41,141 nt of DNA from positions 1 to 41,141 of the forward strand of contig JAJYXV010000009.1 of the NCBI GenBank assembly GCA_021801565.1, given 5' to 3'. Below are positions 1 to 8,667 of the stretch, in pieces (positions within the stretch are counted from its first letter, which is position 1; each line of letters opens with the position of its first letter). The DNA comes from a bacterium. Its GTDB lineage: Bacteria; Patescibacteriota; Minisyncoccia; UBA6257; GWB1-50-10. The notes beneath the pieces are model-generated. The model worked only from the letters and a program-made list of their open reading frames with translations. It was not told the DNA's origin and did no database searches. A program made the translations under genes and the position numbers.

Positions 1-1
1 T

Positions 2-94
2 CGCTACTACAACCATGAGAGACCACACATGGCACTCATGATGAAGACCCCTGTCGATATTTTATATGAATATGGTTACAAGCTATTGACCTGA
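2..94 (+). CDS. C-terminal tail of a DDE/integrase-core transposase (5' cut by window edge)
   Basis: Thirty codons open from the window edge to a TGA. The peptide contains YNHERPHMALMMKTPVDIL, which matches the C-terminal YNxxRPHxAL...TP signature of rve-type (IS3/IS481-like) transposases. Only the tail is visible, so family, completeness and terminal repeats cannot be judged. It shows that an insertion sequence, or its remnant, abuts the surface-protein gene that follows. Confidence 0.65.
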   Translation, partial: RYYNHERPHMALMMKTPVDILYEYGYKLLT

Positions 95-118
95 AAACAG
101 GGGGTGGAGTTGATAGTA

Positions 119-134
119 ATTATTAGCTAATAAT
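119..134. repeat. 16-bp perfect palindrome between transposase tail and surface-protein promoter
   Basis: ATTATTAGCTAATAAT is its own reverse complement. It lies about 30 bp upstream of a -10 box and could be an operator or an AT-rich chance palindrome. No function is assigned. Confidence 0.4.
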
Positions 135-160
135 AGTGGATAAGTGCTATACAATAAAAA

Positions 161-169
161 TGCTATAAT
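161..169 (+). promoter_or_regulatory. Extended -10 promoter, leaderless start
   Basis: TGCTATAAT followed by six bases (ATACTC) and the ATG at 176. Transcription would start at or within a base or two of the start codon. No Shine-Dalgarno sequence is present. Confidence 0.65.
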
Positions 170-175
170 ATACTC

Positions 176-1396
176 ATGATAAAGGAACTAAAAAATAAAC
201 TTATTTTTATTTCGGGGGTCGTATTTGCACTTGCATTGCTTTTTATTTCGGTGCAAATAATACAAGCGGGATGGACCGCCCCGACGGCACCGTTTCCGGG
301 GGGAACAATTTATCCGCCAATTGATACAAGTTCAAGCACACAAACAAAAGCTGGTGTGTTGATATTAGGTACGGATGTAGCACCTGGTAGTGTGTTGAGA
401 GTTCAAGTGGGTCAGGGATTAGCTGTTAACGCTGCAGATGGTGGGTCTTTTTATCCAAGTCAGGGATCTGTAGGGGCGGTTTTAAATTCTCAAAAGGGAT
501 TTTATGTGAATACTGCTGGATTTGTTCTTCCTAGAATTCCAAGGACTGGTGTTTCTGCTCCATATGCGGATGAAGAAGGAATGATTTATTATGACACCAC
601 TAAAAAGGGGGTGAAGCTTTTTAATGGAACGAATTGGGTGGATATCGGAAGCGGCGGAGGTGATTCGTTTTGGACACAAACTGCCGATGGAATTCAGTAT
701 GGCGGAGGAAATGTCACAATCGCTCCATTTACCTCTGGATGGTTTGCCACTGGTTTTCAAGCAGCGGTAAATAAGGATGAAAAGGCTTTTTCGTTTCTCG
801 CAAAAATTGTAAACGCGGCAAATGCGCCCATTCCCGCTTCACAAAGAATGAGTTGTGATAAAAGCGACACCGCACTCGACTGTCCGAATAGTTATTATGC
901 AAAAGTTGCAAGTGATGGAATTGTAAATAATGGGGATAAGAAATATGATGTGTGGGAAAAAACGGAATATATTTGTCCTGCAGGATATTTTCCTTATAAC
1001 AATCGATGTTGTGATGGGTGGAGTGATGAAACAACACCGATTGGATGTATAAATGTGCAACCAACAACAAAAGTGATGACAAAAGAATTTATGTTTGAGA
1101 CAAAAACAGGTAGTGTTCAAAAGGGTACGCTTTCCGTTGATAATTTGTCGACTGCAAAAGTATCGTTCACTGGGAATGCGGCACCTCAAGGATCGGGGGG
1201 AAATGTGTATCTCTCAAAATCATTTGACAAGTGGTTTACTGTTTCGAATGAATTGTGTGATATCGCTGATAAGAATATCGGGCGTAATGGTGCTTGTTCA
1301 GTGCTTTGTGGTGCCCCTGGAAAACTCTTAAATACAAGGGTGGGAAATAAATGCGGAGATTTCTATTGTAGATGTCAACCACTTGTTCTCGAATAA
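176..1396 (+). CDS. Exported cysteine-rich surface protein, unknown function
   Basis: A 406-residue protein with a hydrophobic N-terminal signal or anchor (about residues 8-30, ending IIQAG) followed by a Pro/Gly-rich segment (WTAPTAPFPGG) that recurs in exported proteins of Patescibacteria. A segment near residues 134-157 (MIYYDTTKKGVKLFNGTNW) resembles short beta modules of tail-fibre or pilus-tip-like proteins. All 12 cysteines lie after residue 225, suggesting a disulfide-stabilised C-terminal domain outside the cell. The start is the ATG 6 bp after an extended -10 box. It precedes another large surface protein and the pilus operon, so a role in adhesion or as a pilus-associated protein is possible, but this is inference from position and signal only. 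No enzyme motif was found. Confidence 0.8.
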   Translation: MIKELKNKLIFISGVVFALALLFISVQIIQAGWTAPTAPFPGGTIYPPIDTSSSTQTKAGVLILGTDVAPGSVLRVQVGQGLAVNAADGGSFYPSQGSVGAVLNSQKGFYVNTAGFVLPRIPRTGVSAPYADEEGMIYYDTTKKGVKLFNGTNWVDIGSGGGDSFWTQTADGIQYGGGNVTIAPFTSGWFATGFQAAVNKDEKAFSFLAKIVNAANAPIPASQRMSCDKSDTALDCPNSYYAKVASDGIVNNGDKKYDVWEKTEYICPAGYFPYNNRCCDGWSDETTPIGCINVQPTTKVMTKEFMFETKTGSVQKGTLSVDNLSTAKVSFTGNAAPQGSGGNVYLSKSFDKWFTVSNELCDIADKNIGRNGACSVLCGAPGKLLNTRVGNKCGDFYCRCQPLVLE

Positions 1397-1400
1397 GGTT

Positions 1401-1438
1401 GTATCAAAAATCCCCACTTTTGTGGGGATTTTTGATAC
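1401..1438. terminator. Strong bidirectional intrinsic terminator
   Basis: A perfect 17-bp stem with TTTT loop whose core is ATCCCCAC/GTGGGGAT, flanked by A and T runs on both sides. It starts 4 bp after the stop codon. Confidence 0.9.
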
Positions 1439-1550
1439 ACTTTTTGAATATAACATTTTAATATCGATCGGTGTGATAGTGTAATTTACAATTTACAATC
1501 AACAATCAACTAGTAACTTGTACCCAGCATCTGCCAACAGGGTACTATTT

Positions 1551-1577
1551 AGTTTTCACTGCTGGGTTTGCTATAAT
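1551..1577 (+). promoter_or_regulatory. Extended -10 promoter abutting an AGTTTTCACTGCTGGG repeat arm
   Basis: TGCTATAAT (1569-1577) lies 7 bp before the ATG at 1585, giving a leaderless transcript. Directly upstream is AGTTTTCACTGCTGGG, a version of the inverted-repeat arm found at several sites in this window. An inverted partner ACCCAGCA lies at 1522-1529. Confidence 0.6.
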
Positions 1578-1584
1578 ATTGATA

Positions 1585-4500
1585 ATGGAAAAAAAGAAAC
1601 TCCTCTTTTTTGTTTTCGTTATTATCTTGCTTTTTGGTGGTGCATTTTTTGCGATAAAAACGTACGCCGACAACACTAATTTTGATTTATATGGAATTGG
1701 TTGGAGTGCGCACGATAACAAGGGAATTGGATGGGTGGTGTTGAATTCAGAAAATCCTGCGAATCAACCAAGAGGCACACCAAACATTCCATTTAAAGTG
1801 AGTGTCAAAAATAAAACAACACTTGAGGGACAGGGATGGGCTTCAATACAAGACCCAAAGACAGGGAAGGATTCTTATGGATGGCTTTCGTTTAGTACGA
1901 ATGATCTTACTGGATGTCCAGACAAAAATGCAAATCCCGGAAATTGTAAGGCAACGCTCGATTATGCAAGTGGAACGATAAGTGGATGGGCAAAATTTAT
2001 TTGTGTTGCGGGTGGATGTCCAGTCGGTTCTTCACAGGGTTCGTGGGATGGATGGGTGAGTTTAAGAAATGATCCATCAGAGGCTGTAAAGTATGGATTG
2101 TGTCTTGGAAGAACAGGGACGCGCAAACAAGATTTTATTGTGAACAATGGTGATACACTCAGTTACATTACTGGGGAAACCTGTCAGTGGGATGGAATAA
2201 TTAACAATAATCAAGTTGAAGTGAGTGGTATTGCGTGGGGCGGATCATCAATTGGCGGGTGGATTGTGTTTGGAAATTCTGCGCCAGCGTCGTTATTTGG
2301 TTTGACACCAGCTGGTTCTATAACTTTACTTCCAAAAGAGAAACAAGATTTTTCCGTTGAAAAAAGTGCGGCGTGGTTTGTAAATAATATGTTAGGAGGG
2401 AACATCAATACCGTGGGAAATGTTTCTCCGCAAAATACTGGCGGAGGAACAGCGAATCCCACAACATATCAAGCACCTAATTTCGGCGGGCCGTTCACTG
2501 TGAAAGCAAGTTCAACCGCATCGACCGAAACAGGAATAGCGACTACAACTGTGAAGTTTCCATATACACTTACCTGCGAACCGAGTGGAACATCGACGTT
2601 GGTACTTACATGGAATTGGTCAAAAGCTCCAGTTGATACCGGACACAACGGGGGATATCCGAGTTATGCTGAGCATAATATTTCAATTACTCGAAATGGC
2701 ACGGCAATTCCCGCGATTCTCAGTAATCCAGCTTCTTTTTCAAATATTCCCGGGTCCTATTCTGATAAAGGACTTTCTACGAGTACAAAATATACTTACG
2801 TACTTACTGTAAAATATACTTCAGATAATTATTCAACTTCAACGCAAGTAAAAGATTGCCAAATTCCTTCGGCAATACAAACAACGGATGCACCAAGCAA
2901 ATTAAAAGCGTTTGGAATTGATACCACGACAATTTATGTAAACTGGAAAGATAATACCACCACTACGAGTCCGTACAAATTTAATGTAGAGCGTATTAAA
3001 CTTACTCCCGCATCGAGCACTGATATAAAAGTGTTGAGTGCAACCGATTCAAGTATCAATCTTGAATGGAAGAACAACACCACATCAACGCCGTACTTTA
3101 ATTGGATTGAACGGAGTACAAGCACGTCAAACAGATTTTTGAATAATCCAGCACCGAATGACGCGGGAAACGATAAGGCGATGACAAAATTTGAATACTC
3201 AGGAAGTAATTCTCCATCCGATGGATTAAAAACATATTCTTATTTCAACGGAGGACTTCAAGACGCAACGACATATTATTATCGTGTAAAGGCATGTTCA
3301 ACGTATCGCGACTCAAGCCTTATCGAATCATATACAAAAGAACCTCCGGATCTTGTTGCGGGAAAAATAGATCGGCCGAATCCTGTCTGTGGAAAATATG
3401 CGCCACTTCCGAACGGAACACAACTTCATAATGGAACTCCTTCGGTTGCGACAACCACACTTCCAAAAACACCGACGCAGGCGACCTCAACAGCTTCATA
3501 CAATAAAACAACCGGTATACACAGCATCACAATTCGATGGAACGATAATTCAAAACGCGAAACCGGCTATCAGATTTGGAGAGAAGGAATACTTATTGAT
3601 GAGCGAAGTTATAATACAAATGCAACCGGCACACTCACACACATCGATAGTCCAACCTCGAATAATAAAAATACCTCTGCGTTGAATCCGGGAACCAATT
3701 ACACATATGAAATAAGGGGATATTATGATATTCCCGCGGAAAACGGAGGGGGAAGAGTATATTCATCTTCCGTATCGACCAATACATACACTTACTATTA
3801 TATAACCGTGACTATACAGAATTCTGGAGAGGGTACTGTATATGGTCCCGGGAATCTGAATAATTGTACGACTTCCTGCGAAGATTACTTTTCATGGGAT
3901 AATGTTCCGCAGGTGCAGCTTACCACTTCCCCAAATAGTGACACAAAGTTTACTGGATGGAGTGGCGCCTGTAGTGGAACGGGAACGACGTGTACGTTGG
4001 GGAGGGGAAATCATGATGTTACTGCAAATTTTGAGAAAACGATATTTACAGTGGGTATGTTGATGCGTACAACCAATGCAACAGGAACGGTGAGAAGTAC
4101 CCCTGCGGGTATAAACTGTACGTGCGGAGGTCCTAATAGTACCTGTGGAGTAGATGGAGGAAGTGCGTGTAATGCGAGTTTTTCTGCGGGGACAACAATA
4201 ACTCTTACAGCAACAACAACTTATTCAAATGTGAGGTTTGCAAGTTGGGGAGGAAGTTGTTCGGGAACAATTCCAACGTGCGTCTTGCAGTTATCGAGTA
4301 ATGTAACCGTGATAGCGAACTTTTCTCAAACAATTCCCGCAGAGATTCACAAAAACTCATTCCTTGCAGATTTATGGAGTAATGCAAGATATATGTGGAA
4401 AGGGTTGTTTGTCGATCGGAGTCAAGAAAGAGTATCGGCATTATCCGCGAGCTTTTTGAATATCGTAAAAGGAATCCAGGATGGGTGGAATAATATTACC

Positions 4501-4959
4501 ATGCTCTTTTCCCAAATAATGAAACAGACGGAAGAAGCGGCAACAAAACTTGCACAGGAAACCACAAAAGTCGCGGAGGGGCAGTCTAAAGGAAATCCGC
4601 TTGATTTGTATTTCAGATCAGTTGCGACGACGACTGCGCCTGTGTATGTTGATAAGAATCTCGAACCAGACACCGTGTATCTCTATCGTGTGCGCGCAGT
4701 GTATGACGGAACGCCCGCAAGAATTACCGAATGGAGTAATTCAGGCGCAACAAAGACATTAAGGGATGTTGGGGGAGGAACGATAACAAATAGGGGGGTA
4801 TGTACACGAAACAGTTACTGTGATTTTTCTGTGAAGTCTTACAATTCGTTAAATGATCCGAACGCGGCAGTAAAAATGGAAAATACGGAACAGCAATGTC
4901 TTTCAAATATCGATTGTAAGAACGTAGGGCGATATGGACAATCGTTCCAGGAACGATAG
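1585..4959 (+). CDS. Giant exported multidomain surface protein (Fn3-like and InlB-type repeats)
   Basis: About 1124 residues. The in-frame TTG at 1579 is possible, but the ATG at 1585 is 7 bp from the -10 box and precedes a typical Lys-rich signal (MEKKKLLFFVFVIILLF). After the signal come Gly-Trp-rich beta segments (YGIGWSAHDNKGIGW, GWLSF), then Ser/Thr-rich fibronectin-III-like repeats (about residues 430-740, for example APSKLKAF...TTIYVNWKDNT). Two divergent InlB B-repeat modules follow (about 740-815 and 825-910, each with a TxFxGWxGxCSG-type core), then a helical stretch and another Fn3-like segment with a Cys-containing tail. Such architectures act at the cell surface in adhesion. No LPXTG or catalytic motif is visible. 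Function is inferred from architecture only. Confidence 0.8.
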   Translation: MEKKKLLFFVFVIILLFGGAFFAIKTYADNTNFDLYGIGWSAHDNKGIGWVVLNSENPANQPRGTPNIPFKVSVKNKTTLEGQGWASIQDPKTGKDSYGWLSFSTNDLTGCPDKNANPGNCKATLDYASGTISGWAKFICVAGGCPVGSSQGSWDGWVSLRNDPSEAVKYGLCLGRTGTRKQDFIVNNGDTLSYITGETCQWDGIINNNQVEVSGIAWGGSSIGGWIVFGNSAPASLFGLTPAGSITLLPKEKQDFSVEKSAAWFVNNMLGGNINTVGNVSPQNTGGGTANPTTYQAPNFGGPFTVKASSTASTETGIATTTVKFPYTLTCEPSGTSTLVLTWNWSKAPVDTGHNGGYPSYAEHNISITRNGTAIPAILSNPASFSNIPGSYSDKGLSTSTKYTYVLTVKYTSDNYSTSTQVKDCQIPSAIQTTDAPSKLKAFGIDTTTIYVNWKDNTTTTSPYKFNVERIKLTPASSTDIKVLSATDSSINLEWKNNTTSTPYFNWIERSTSTSNRFLNNPAPNDAGNDKAMTKFEYSGSNSPSDGLKTYSYFNGGLQDATTYYYRVKACSTYRDSSLIESYTKEPPDLVAGKIDRPNPVCGKYAPLPNGTQLHNGTPSVATTTLPKTPTQATSTASYNKTTGIHSITIRWNDNSKRETGYQIWREGILIDERSYNTNATGTLTHIDSPTSNNKNTSALNPGTNYTYEIRGYYDIPAENGGGRVYSSSVSTNTYTYYYITVTIQNSGEGTVYGPGNLNNCTTSCEDYFSWDNVPQVQLTTSPNSDTKFTGWSGACSGTGTTCTLGRGNHDVTANFEKTIFTVGMLMRTTNATGTVRSTPAGINCTCGGPNSTCGVDGGSACNASFSAGTTITLTATTTYSNVRFASWGGSCSGTIPTCVLQLSSNVTVIANFSQTIPAEIHKNSFLADLWSNARYMWKGLFVDRSQERVSALSASFLNIVKGIQDGWNNITMLFSQIMKQTEEAATKLAQETTKVAEGQSKGNPLDLYFRSVATTTAPVYVDKNLEPDTVYLYRVRAVYDGTPARITEWSNSGATKTLRDVGGGTITNRGVCTRNSYCDFSVKSYNSLNDPNAAVKMENTEQQCLSNIDCKNVGRYGQSFQER

Positions 4960-4981
4960 TCGCTACGAAATACGAAATCAG

Positions 4982-5006
4982 ACCTCCTTATTATGAGGGG
5001 GTTTTG
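4982..5006 (+). terminator. Probable intrinsic terminator after surface protein
   Basis: ACCTCC, a short loop, GGGGGT and then TTTT. The stem is short and contains a G-T pair, so the call is moderate. Confidence 0.45.
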
Positions 5007-5071
5007 TGTCTTATATATTGATGTATTATCAGTATGAATCAGTTATATCTGCATTAATTCGCGTTTTTATA

Positions 5072-5210
5072 TCCAGTAGTAGAAATTCGATTTGTCGCGA
5101 GACGACATATAAAAATAGTAGTTCATATAGGGTTCTATATTTTTACAAAAAATATTGTTTTTATGTATAAGGCGTGTGGTTATTTTTATTATTGAATTTT
5201 CACTACTGGG
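5072..5210. mobile_element. Inverted-repeat (MITE-like) element, decayed copy
   Basis: The left arm (TCCAGTAGTAGAAATTCGA, 5072-5090) and right arm (TTGAATTTTCACTACTGGG, 5192-5210) are inverted copies about 100 bp apart, with the same arm sequence as the elements at 14471, 15767 and 38786. An ATG at 5163 runs in frame to IFTTG at the right end but is broken by a TGA, like a decayed pilin leader. No pilin follows: the element ends at the comF stop codon. The flanks TTATA and TTATG may be a damaged target duplication. Confidence 0.6.
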
Positions 5211-5939
5211 TTATGTTTTTGCGCATACTAGTGCGATAATGCGTTTTGCTCCGTGTTGTTTTAAAATTCTTACCGCTTCACCGATTGTCGCACCAGTCGT
5301 GTGTACGTCGTCAATCAAAACGATATTTTTTTTCTCAACGATTTTTATTGGAGAAACAGAAAAACATCCGGAAATATTTTTTTTCCTTTCTTTTATATTC
5401 TGACATTCTGTCTGTGAAAGCGTGTTGGTATTTCGGGTGATGATATCTGTGTGTATTTCAGGAAACATCATCCCATGCATTTCGAAAATTTTTTTTAATT
5501 CTTCAGCAATAAGGAATGATTGGTTATATCCCCGTGTACGTTCTTTCCGTTTATAGAGTGGAATTGGAATCGCGATGTACTCGGAAAAATCAAGTAATGA
5601 AAGGGGAAGTACCCGCTTTAAATATTCGAATATAATGTGAGCAATAAGCATTGCGCCCTCTCTTGTTTCGCTGTATTTTAACGCATGAATAAGATTGCGT
5701 ACGGCTTTTTGTTCATACGACGTTGCGGCAGCGAGTATATATCCCGCGTCTCCATGGCAGATTTTTTCTCCTGGTGGAACGCGTGCTTCGCACACAGGAC
5801 AAAAAAATGAAGAGTGAAGCATAATACTTTTTATGCAAGAAATACAAAGCACAACATCTTCATTTTCCACTCTTTTTTCACATGAAACACAGAGAGGGGG
5901 AAACAACATTGAATAAAAAGTTTTGAAAAATGCCGTCAT
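5211..5939 (-). CDS. comF: ComF-family phosphoribosyltransferase-like competence protein
   Basis: A 242-residue protein on the minus strand. The N-terminal part carries two zinc-binding CxxC pairs (CVSCEKR, CISC, CPVC; residues about 17-55), typical of ComF. The C-terminal phosphoribosyltransferase domain includes IAIPIPLYKRKERTRGYNQS and the PRPP-loop motif IVLIDDVHTTGATI (about 208-221). ComF is a cytosolic protein needed after uptake of transforming DNA, acting with DNA-processing proteins. It is divergent from pilM, sharing a 50-bp promoter region, which fits co-occurrence of competence and type IV pili. A TAAAAT box lies 6 bp before the ATG, so the mRNA may be leaderless. Confidence 0.9.
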   Translation of the reverse strand: MTAFFKTFYSMLFPPLCVSCEKRVENEDVVLCISCIKSIMLHSSFFCPVCEARVPPGEKICHGDAGYILAAATSYEQKAVRNLIHALKYSETREGAMLIAHIIFEYLKRVLPLSLLDFSEYIAIPIPLYKRKERTRGYNQSFLIAEELKKIFEMHGMMFPEIHTDIITRNTNTLSQTECQNIKERKKNISGCFSVSPIKIVEKKNIVLIDDVHTTGATIGEAVRILKQHGAKRIIALVCAKT

Positions 5940-5945
5940 ATGTTT

Positions 5946-5986
5946 ATTTTAGTACCTTAACGGTTTTTCCAGACCTATGATAAAAT
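5946..5986. promoter_or_regulatory. Divergent leaderless promoters for comF and pilM
   Basis: On the minus strand TAAAAT (5946-5951) lies 6 bp from the comF ATG. On the plus strand TGATAAAAT (5978-5986) lies 6 bp from the pilM ATG. The two -10 boxes are about 30 bp apart, so the units may compete for polymerase. Confidence 0.55.
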
Positions 5987-5992
5987 AAAGAC

Positions 5993-7093
5993 ATGAGACT
6001 CGGTGCTTTTGATTTTATCACAGATATACAGAATTTTTTTAAGGGAGGGAAAGTATTAGGAACCGACATTGGTACCGCTTCCATAAAAATAACAGAACTC
6101 TCAAAACGAGGAGAGTCTTTCATATTGTCCAACTACGGTATGTTAGAGACAAAAAAATATCTTGATTATCCAAATCAGGCGATACAAACAAGCTCACTGC
6201 GTATTGTGGAAAAAGATGCAACGCATTTATTGAAAACACTTCTTTCAGAAATGAAAACGCGTTCGCATCTCGCAATCACCTCGGTTCCACTCTTTGCGAC
6301 ATTTGTCACGGTATTTGAGATGCCAAAATTTTCACGTGAAGAAACCAATAAGGTAGTAATGTTTCAAGCACAACAATATGTTCCTATGCCACTTGATCAG
6401 ATATCAGTCGAGTGGTTTGTCATTGAAGAATTTGATACCGAACGTGGGCAAAAATATCAACGCATACTTCTTGTTGGCATTCCAAATGATGTGATTATGA
6501 AATACAAAAAGATACACAAAGATGCGGGACTTCGGCTTGTTGCTATGGAAGTTGATATATTTGCGATATTGCGGGCACTTGATAAATTTCTTACGGAAGT
6601 TCCCACGCTTATTGTTGATATTGGAGCACAGTCAACGGGTATGATTGTGGTGGAAGGAAAATCGGTACGACACGCGAACCAGACCGATTACAGCGGAATT
6701 TATCTTACACAAGCAATTGCGAAAAGTCTTGATGTAAGCATGATCCGTGCCGAAGAATTGAAGCGGCGAAAAGGGCTTTCGGGAGAGGGAGTCGATTCCG
6801 AGTTATCAACACTACTCCTTCCATTTTTAGATGTTATAATACAAGAAGTAAGGCACGCCAAAGATGTGTATGAGCGTCGATATGCAAAAAAGGTAGAAAA
6901 AATAATGCTTATTGGAGGTGGCGCGAACCTTATTGGTATTGAAAAGTATTTTTCAAGTCAAATAGGGCTTACCATTGCTCACCAGTCGCTCCTTATGGGA
7001 GTTCAATATCCGGAAACACTTCGCCCCGTTGAAAAAAATATTGATAATGAATTAGTGGTGAGTTTCGGACTTGCAAAACGTTACTTTTTATAA
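5993..7093 (+). CDS. pilM: Type IV pilus inner-membrane platform protein PilM
   Basis: A 366-residue actin-like ATPase-fold protein. Visible landmarks are VLGTDIGTASIKITEL near the N-terminus (phosphate-1 type loop), LIVDIGAQSTGMIVVEG around residue 205 (phosphate-2 type) and LIGGGANLIGIEKYF near residue 305. PilM sits on the cytoplasmic face and binds the N-terminal tail of PilN, linking the PilN/PilO complex to the ATPases. It opens the pilus operon with its own promoter, and pilN follows after 3 bp. Confidence 0.92.
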   Translation: MRLGAFDFITDIQNFFKGGKVLGTDIGTASIKITELSKRGESFILSNYGMLETKKYLDYPNQAIQTSSLRIVEKDATHLLKTLLSEMKTRSHLAITSVPLFATFVTVFEMPKFSREETNKVVMFQAQQYVPMPLDQISVEWFVIEEFDTERGQKYQRILLVGIPNDVIMKYKKIHKDAGLRLVAMEVDIFAILRALDKFLTEVPTLIVDIGAQSTGMIVVEGKSVRHANQTDYSGIYLTQAIAKSLDVSMIRAEELKRRKGLSGEGVDSELSTLLLPFLDVIIQEVRHAKDVYERRYAKKVEKIMLIGGGANLIGIEKYFSSQIGLTIAHQSLLMGVQYPETLRPVEKNIDNELVVSFGLAKRYFL

Positions 7094-7096
7094 CAT

Positions 7097-7660
7097 ATGA
7101 TAAGCAATACCCCACAAAATCTTCAAAATAATTTTTCTGGAGAATCATCATATGCACCAATGTCACTTGGGTTACCATGGCGCATATTATTATTTGCAAT
7201 CATTCTGTTTGCATTTTCAATTTTTATTTTCTTGGGGCTAAAATTTGGATATAATTCTTATATTGATAGCACAGATAAAAAATTAGATCAGAAAATTGAT
7301 GATCTCGCGACAACAGTAAGCCAGGATGAACAAAAAACACTTATCTCTTTCTATTCGCAGTTAAATAATTTAAAGGATGTGTTGGGGGAACACAGATTTA
7401 GTGTCCGTGTGTTTGATTTGTTGGAAAAATATACAATTCCATCGGTGTATTTTAATGATGCAAAAATAAATATTGAAACCAACAAAGTACAATTATCGGG
7501 ATTTGCGAAAAGCACGGAAGATTTAGTTGAGCAATTAGGAGTGTTTGATAAATCTCCTGAATTTCCAAATTCTGTGTTGCAACAAATGAATTTTGTTCCC
7601 CAGGGAGTCGGGTTTACTGTCATTCTTTCCCCGAAAACCGCTGTGCTTTCCAAATTATAA
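7097..7660 (+). CDS. pilN: Type IV pilus assembly protein PilN
   Basis: A 187-residue bitopic membrane protein: a cytoplasmic N-terminus of about 30 residues, one membrane helix (about 30-52, ILLFAIILFAFSIFIFLGL), a coiled-coil segment and a periplasmic-type ferredoxin-like domain. Position between pilM and pilO and domain order support PilN, though primary sequence is weakly conserved. The canonical PilM-binding INLLP motif is not evident near the start, where the peptide is Asn/Gln/Ser-rich. Confidence 0.75.
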   Translation: MISNTPQNLQNNFSGESSYAPMSLGLPWRILLFAIILFAFSIFIFLGLKFGYNSYIDSTDKKLDQKIDDLATTVSQDEQKTLISFYSQLNNLKDVLGEHRFSVRVFDLLEKYTIPSVYFNDAKINIETNKVQLSGFAKSTEDLVEQLGVFDKSPEFPNSVLQQMNFVPQGVGFTVILSPKTAVLSKL

Positions 7661-7661
7661 T

Positions 7662-7730
7662 ATGTATTCAGTCAGAAATTTTGCCCAAAGCAAACAAGCA
7701 CAACCACAAAAATTTACTCAATTCAAATAG
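7662..7730 (+). CDS. 22-residue ORF between pilN and pilO
   Basis: The ATG lies one base after the pilN stop and the TAG directly abuts the pilO ATG (tagatg), the same tight packing as real genes in this operon. The peptide MYSVRNFAQSKQAQPQKFTQ plus two residues is polar and Gln-rich with no membrane segment. It may be a translated coupling ORF, a small pilus protein, or a leftover of a longer gene. There is no homology evidence. Confidence 0.4.
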   Translation: MYSVRNFAQSKQAQPQKFTQFK

Positions 7731-8297
7731 ATGAAAAACTCAACAAAAAGAATTCTAAGTATTGGATTTTCCGCCGTGTTTTTCATTGCGACACTTGCGG
7801 TATATGGGAATTTTATTCGTCCGGAAATGGACACTATTCAAGAAAAGCGATCAAAAGTAAATGCAAAGCAGACGCTTTTTGAGACGCAGCAGGTTGCAGT
7901 GAGTCAAGTGGAACAGGTAATTTCGACATTTCAGAATGCAAACAGATTTAAAGAAACCGTATCCCTTGCCATCCCCGAAAGTCCACGCGTAACAGATGCA
8001 CTTGGACAGTTCCAAGCAATCGCCAGAAGCAACCAAGTCGAGTTTGCGAAATTCTCTGTAAAACAAAACCCCCCACTTGCATCATCAGGGTTGCTTATAC
8101 AGGGGTTAAATGTGCTTTCACTTGATATTGGAGTGAGAGGAACATATCAAGGAGTAAAAGAATTTCTTAGAGCTCTTGAAACAAATGTACGCGTTGCAAA
8201 TACAAACACCGTTTCCCTTGCCCCATCGAAGGATTCACGTCAAGGATCGGAAGAGTTTTACGAATTAAATGTAAACGTCGATATCTTTTATCAGTAA
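7731..8297 (+). CDS. pilO: Type IV pilus assembly protein PilO
   Basis: A 188-residue protein with one N-terminal membrane helix (about 8-28), a coiled coil (residues about 30-75, rich in Gln, Glu and Lys) and a C-terminal ferredoxin-like domain (GVRGTYQGVKEFLRALETNVRV). This is the PilO/GspM-type architecture. PilO dimerises with PilN in the membrane alignment complex. It directly follows the 22-codon ORF and precedes the small PilP-position gene by 4 bp. Confidence 0.8.
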   Translation: MKNSTKRILSIGFSAVFFIATLAVYGNFIRPEMDTIQEKRSKVNAKQTLFETQQVAVSQVEQVISTFQNANRFKETVSLAIPESPRVTDALGQFQAIARSNQVEFAKFSVKQNPPLASSGLLIQGLNVLSLDIGVRGTYQGVKEFLRALETNVRVANTNTVSLAPSKDSRQGSEEFYELNVNVDIFYQ

Positions 8298-8301
8298 TTA
8301 T

Positions 8302-8595
8302 ATGGCTATTATCGTTGAAGAAGAAAAAAAATCGGTAAATTGGTTTATGGTGATCGTTGTTCTTATTGTTGTCACAGTGGTTTTTTCAGGTGCATATTTT
8401 TTGTTTTTCAAAAGACCCGATGTGATTGAGGTGGTAACTCCAGGAAAACTTGATCAAATAAACAAACTTTCAAAAATTTCATTCAAGCCAGAAGAGGTGG
8501 TAAATTCGCCATCCTTTAAATCGCTCCGCCAGTACGGATCAAATGCTTCTTCGACGCAAGTGCCAGGGAGAGAAAATCCATTTAAGCCATTCTAA
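8302..8595 (+). CDS. Small single-pass membrane protein in the PilP position
   Basis: 97 residues: an acidic start (MAIIVEEEKKSVNW), one membrane helix (about 14-36) and a short extracytoplasmic tail ending GRENPFKPF. The terminal NPF-type motif and its place after PilO recall PilP, but the PilP beta-domain and lipobox are absent, which would fit a cell without a PilQ secretin. Conserved partner of PilN/PilO is the best inference. The 72 bp to pilB holds a T-rich stretch and no clear terminator. Confidence 0.65.
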   Translation: MAIIVEEEKKSVNWFMVIVVLIVVTVVFSGAYFLFFKRPDVIEVVTPGKLDQINKLSKISFKPEEVVNSPSFKSLRQYGSNASSTQVPGRENPFKPF

Positions 8596-8667
8596 GCGGA
8601 GCAATGTGTTTTGTTTTTTCTCTTTTTTTTCTGCCCTACTTCGAAGAAGTGATGTATTTATTTTTAT

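Noticed and set aside
5155-5403. 82-codon plus-strand ORF at the comF end
   Set aside because: Antisense to the conserved ComF PRPP-loop region.
7662-7730. pilN-pilO spacer as a frameshifted continuation of pilN
   Set aside because: PilN ends with its own stop and the short frame has an independent ATG directly after it; no pilN-like motif continues in the other frames.
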